Source: Dryomyza anilis
Taxonomy: Eukaryota > Arthropoda > Insecta > Diptera > Dryomyzidae
DNA length: 64,000 nucleotides
Direction of reading: 5' to 3'
Assembly: GCA_951804985.1 (NCBI GenBank)
Contig: OX638131.1
Span: 61,961,500 to 62,025,499, forward strand
Shown here: positions 62,192 to 64,000 of the stretch, one piece after another
Layout: each line of letters begins with the position of its first letter
How positions within the stretch are numbered: position 1 is the stretch's first letter
Program-made: the position numbers and the translations under genes
The notes under the pieces: generated by a model
The model's database searches: none
The model's input: only the letters and a program-made list of their open reading frames with translations
Told to the model about the DNA's origin: nothing

Positions 62192-62790
62192 TTATTCTTT
62201 TTCGCTCTCGCTTAACCACACCATTATGTATTCATTACAAGTGGGACAAATTTGCGATTCTAAATAATAATCATCGAAACAATTTAAATGGTAATTGTGG
62301 CTACATAATGTAGTTGTTATGAGTTCATTCTCTTTAATTTCATAATTGCATATGCTGCCGATTAGTTGGCTGTTCAGTGATGATTGATTTTATTATTATA
62401 AAAACTGTCTTTTTATACTTAATCCTTTGACATTTATCATTTTGACATAGATTTGACATAACTCTTTTGACAATTAAAAACATAGAATAAAATATAGTGA
62501 TGTACATTGGGTACCTGTATCTGTTTGACATTGGCATTGACCTGAATGTCCAAAACCTAAAACTACGCCATCCTCATTGGTATGTGAAGAAGGGATCACT
62601 GGTATAAATGAATAAAAATTAGGAATATACTCAAAATGTGATTTCTTCTTAATAGTGGCAATTGTTTGCCGATCAATTCACAAGGTTTATATCCATTATA
62701 ATCATGTAGCAACACAGAACCTGCGCAAGTTACAGATTTCGCTTTTTCATTTAAAAGGACGTGGTTATATTGTCGATTTTATCGCGAACA
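62192..62790 (-). pseudogene. Coding-like tract ending in a RING-H2-like motif
   Basis: Three minus-strand pieces look protein-coding. 62778-62600: YNHVLLNEKAKSVTCAGS, then LLHDYNGYKPCELIGKQLP. 62690-62474 in another frame: SHFEYIPNFYSFIPVIPSS, then GVVLGFGHSGQCQCQTDTG. 62384-62192: SICNYEIKENEL, LCSHNYHLNCFDDYYL, ICPTCNEY, ending in a stop. The last matches a RING-H2 spacing (C-x14-C-x-H-x2-H-x2-C-x10-C-x2-C) except that the very first Cys is Gly (GGC, one base from TGC). It may be a decayed host gene, exons split by short introns, or ORF1 of the neighbouring LINE, which runs the same way. I do not recognise the protein. Confidence 0.4.
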
Positions 62791-63739
62791 CGCACCGGGG
62801 CCGTCCGAATTAATCAAATAAAAACAAAAATTTTACAATTTAATTTCAAACGTAAATTTAAAAATAATTTCGGTAGTGTCAAATATGAAATATTGCCAAC
62901 TATTTTTTTAAAAGAAAACTTGGCAGCATTCGATTGAACTGGATTCAACTAGCTTTTGATCTAGTTCTAATTGTTTGTTGATGTTTTGTATAGAAAATAG
63001 AGCTATGGCTCTAGATCACACGCCACGGGAACACAGCTATTCTTATTCATTATTGTATACTTTATATAAGAACGATTAATGTATAGTATAAATAATATTG
63101 TTAATTAACAAAACTCAATTAATAATTTGCTTCACACTTTTGCAATATCATTTTTTATCAACTTGTCTTGTTTTATGAATGGAATAAGAACATATTACAC
63201 CCAGAAATAATGATAAATTAATAGTATTTCAATAGAAAAACAATAATTTATACCATTAAAATTGGTCAATGATGCGTCCCATTAGTTCAGTAATATTGAA
63301 ACTGTTAATACAATGTGTGATTGTACCATAAATTTTAAAATGTGATATTTTAATTACAATGAGAAAGACCTATACAAATTTAATGATACGTATTATTAAT
63401 TTTATGGTATAGTCGAATTACATTTTCCTAATAATTTATTAAAACAAAAATGTATTTTAGTTAATTTATTGTATATATTATTTTATTTAAATGTCGAAAT
63501 TGATATTCACTTTTACAACACACACATAAAAAGACACTTCTTGCTGTTAAAGGTTTTGAGTCTGCAGTTATTTTTGAGTCCGTTGCCATAATAGAAGTTT
63601 GATGTATTATTTATTTTCTGTAATAAATATATAAATATAATTTATTTACATTAAATACATTGAGTCCTTACCAATGTCGCGTTTAATAATGTTGATTATT
63701 ACAAAAAAATACATGCGACCATTTCGAGTAAACACGCAG

Positions 63740-63774
63740 AACGACGTACAAAACGAGCATGTTTGTACGTCGTT
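63740..63774. repeat. 13-bp perfect hairpin
   Basis: AACGACGTACAAA (63740-63752) and TTTGTACGTCGTT (63762-63774), with a 9-base loop. No known family; not a terminator, because the context is eukaryotic. Confidence 0.85.
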
Positions 63775-63867
63775 TTTATGTTTTTTTACACCACGTTTAT
63801 TATTATAGGAGGAAACCATTAAAACAACAGTATTTATTCTATTTAAAATAATAATATTGAAATATTT

Positions 63868-63984
63868 AAATTTATGGTACTGAATTTTTCAAATACTATT
63901 GAATTAATTAGAAAACTTTTGATTTAAAAAGAAAAAACTATTAATACATGAACCATAAGATCAATGGTGGTCGTACCATAAATT
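63868..63984. repeat. Short inverted repeat, possible MITE
   Basis: AATTTATGGTAC near 63869 and GTACCATAAATT at 63973-63984 face each other ~117 bp apart. GTACCATAAATT occurs again at ~63323. Too short to assign. Confidence 0.3.
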
Positions 63985-64000
63985 ACTTAATGATACATTT

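Larger units (their letters stand above)
62800..64000. other. AT-rich DNA without recognised features
   Basis: No open frame above ~60 codons and no family recognised. Short inverted repeats occur at 63740-63774 and 63868-63984. Confidence 0.5.

Overview
This window looks like nuclear DNA of a higher fly (Diptera, Brachycera). It is very AT-rich and intron-like. It holds one recognisable host exon, of the histone H3K27 demethylase gene Utx, in a bed of insect transposons: Ty1/copia, Ty3/gypsy of the 412/mdg1 type, a Jockey/CR1-type LINE, DINE-1/INE-1-like elements with the (GTCY)n track known from dipteran mini-me elements, and a foldback element. The species cannot be named from this sequence. 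No RNA genes were found and no intact transposon gene was found.

Layout, left to right. 29-7649 is a giant palindrome of 3.3 and 3.85 kb arms around a (TA)-rich spacer; each arm carries a broken copia end with a 165-bp LTR. 8021-8196 is the Utx exon (+ strand) with good splice sites. 8197-10663 is intron with a LINE tail and a DINE-like element. 10664-15615 is the only copy with both ends of a non-autonomous DNA element, here called E, itself split by a 2.7-kb composite insertion.

10711-52293 is the main feature: a head-to-tail array of ten units (U1-U10) of about 4.2 kb. Each unit is a fusion of E (minus its first ~47 bp), about 0.8 kb of unrecognised DNA with a (TA)n tract, and the integrase end of a gypsy pol gene on the minus strand. 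U4 and U6 carry private deletions, U9 carries a DINE-like insertion, and U10 is cut by a 5-kb foldback element (52294-57286). Beyond the foldback, 57287-59188 continues the same gypsy pol uninterrupted (tether, RNase H, RT). So both edges of the original duplication are still readable: E near 10711 on the left and the gypsy tether near 57359 on the right. 59189-61850 is a decayed LINE, 62192-62790 a coding-like minus-strand tract with a RING-H2-like motif, and the rest is featureless AT-rich DNA.

The sequence suggests a Utx intron of at least 55.8 kb swollen by a home-made macrosatellite. That is the most unusual thing here. Functional consequences (hairpin RNA from the palindrome, piRNA or heterochromatin from the array) are inference only.
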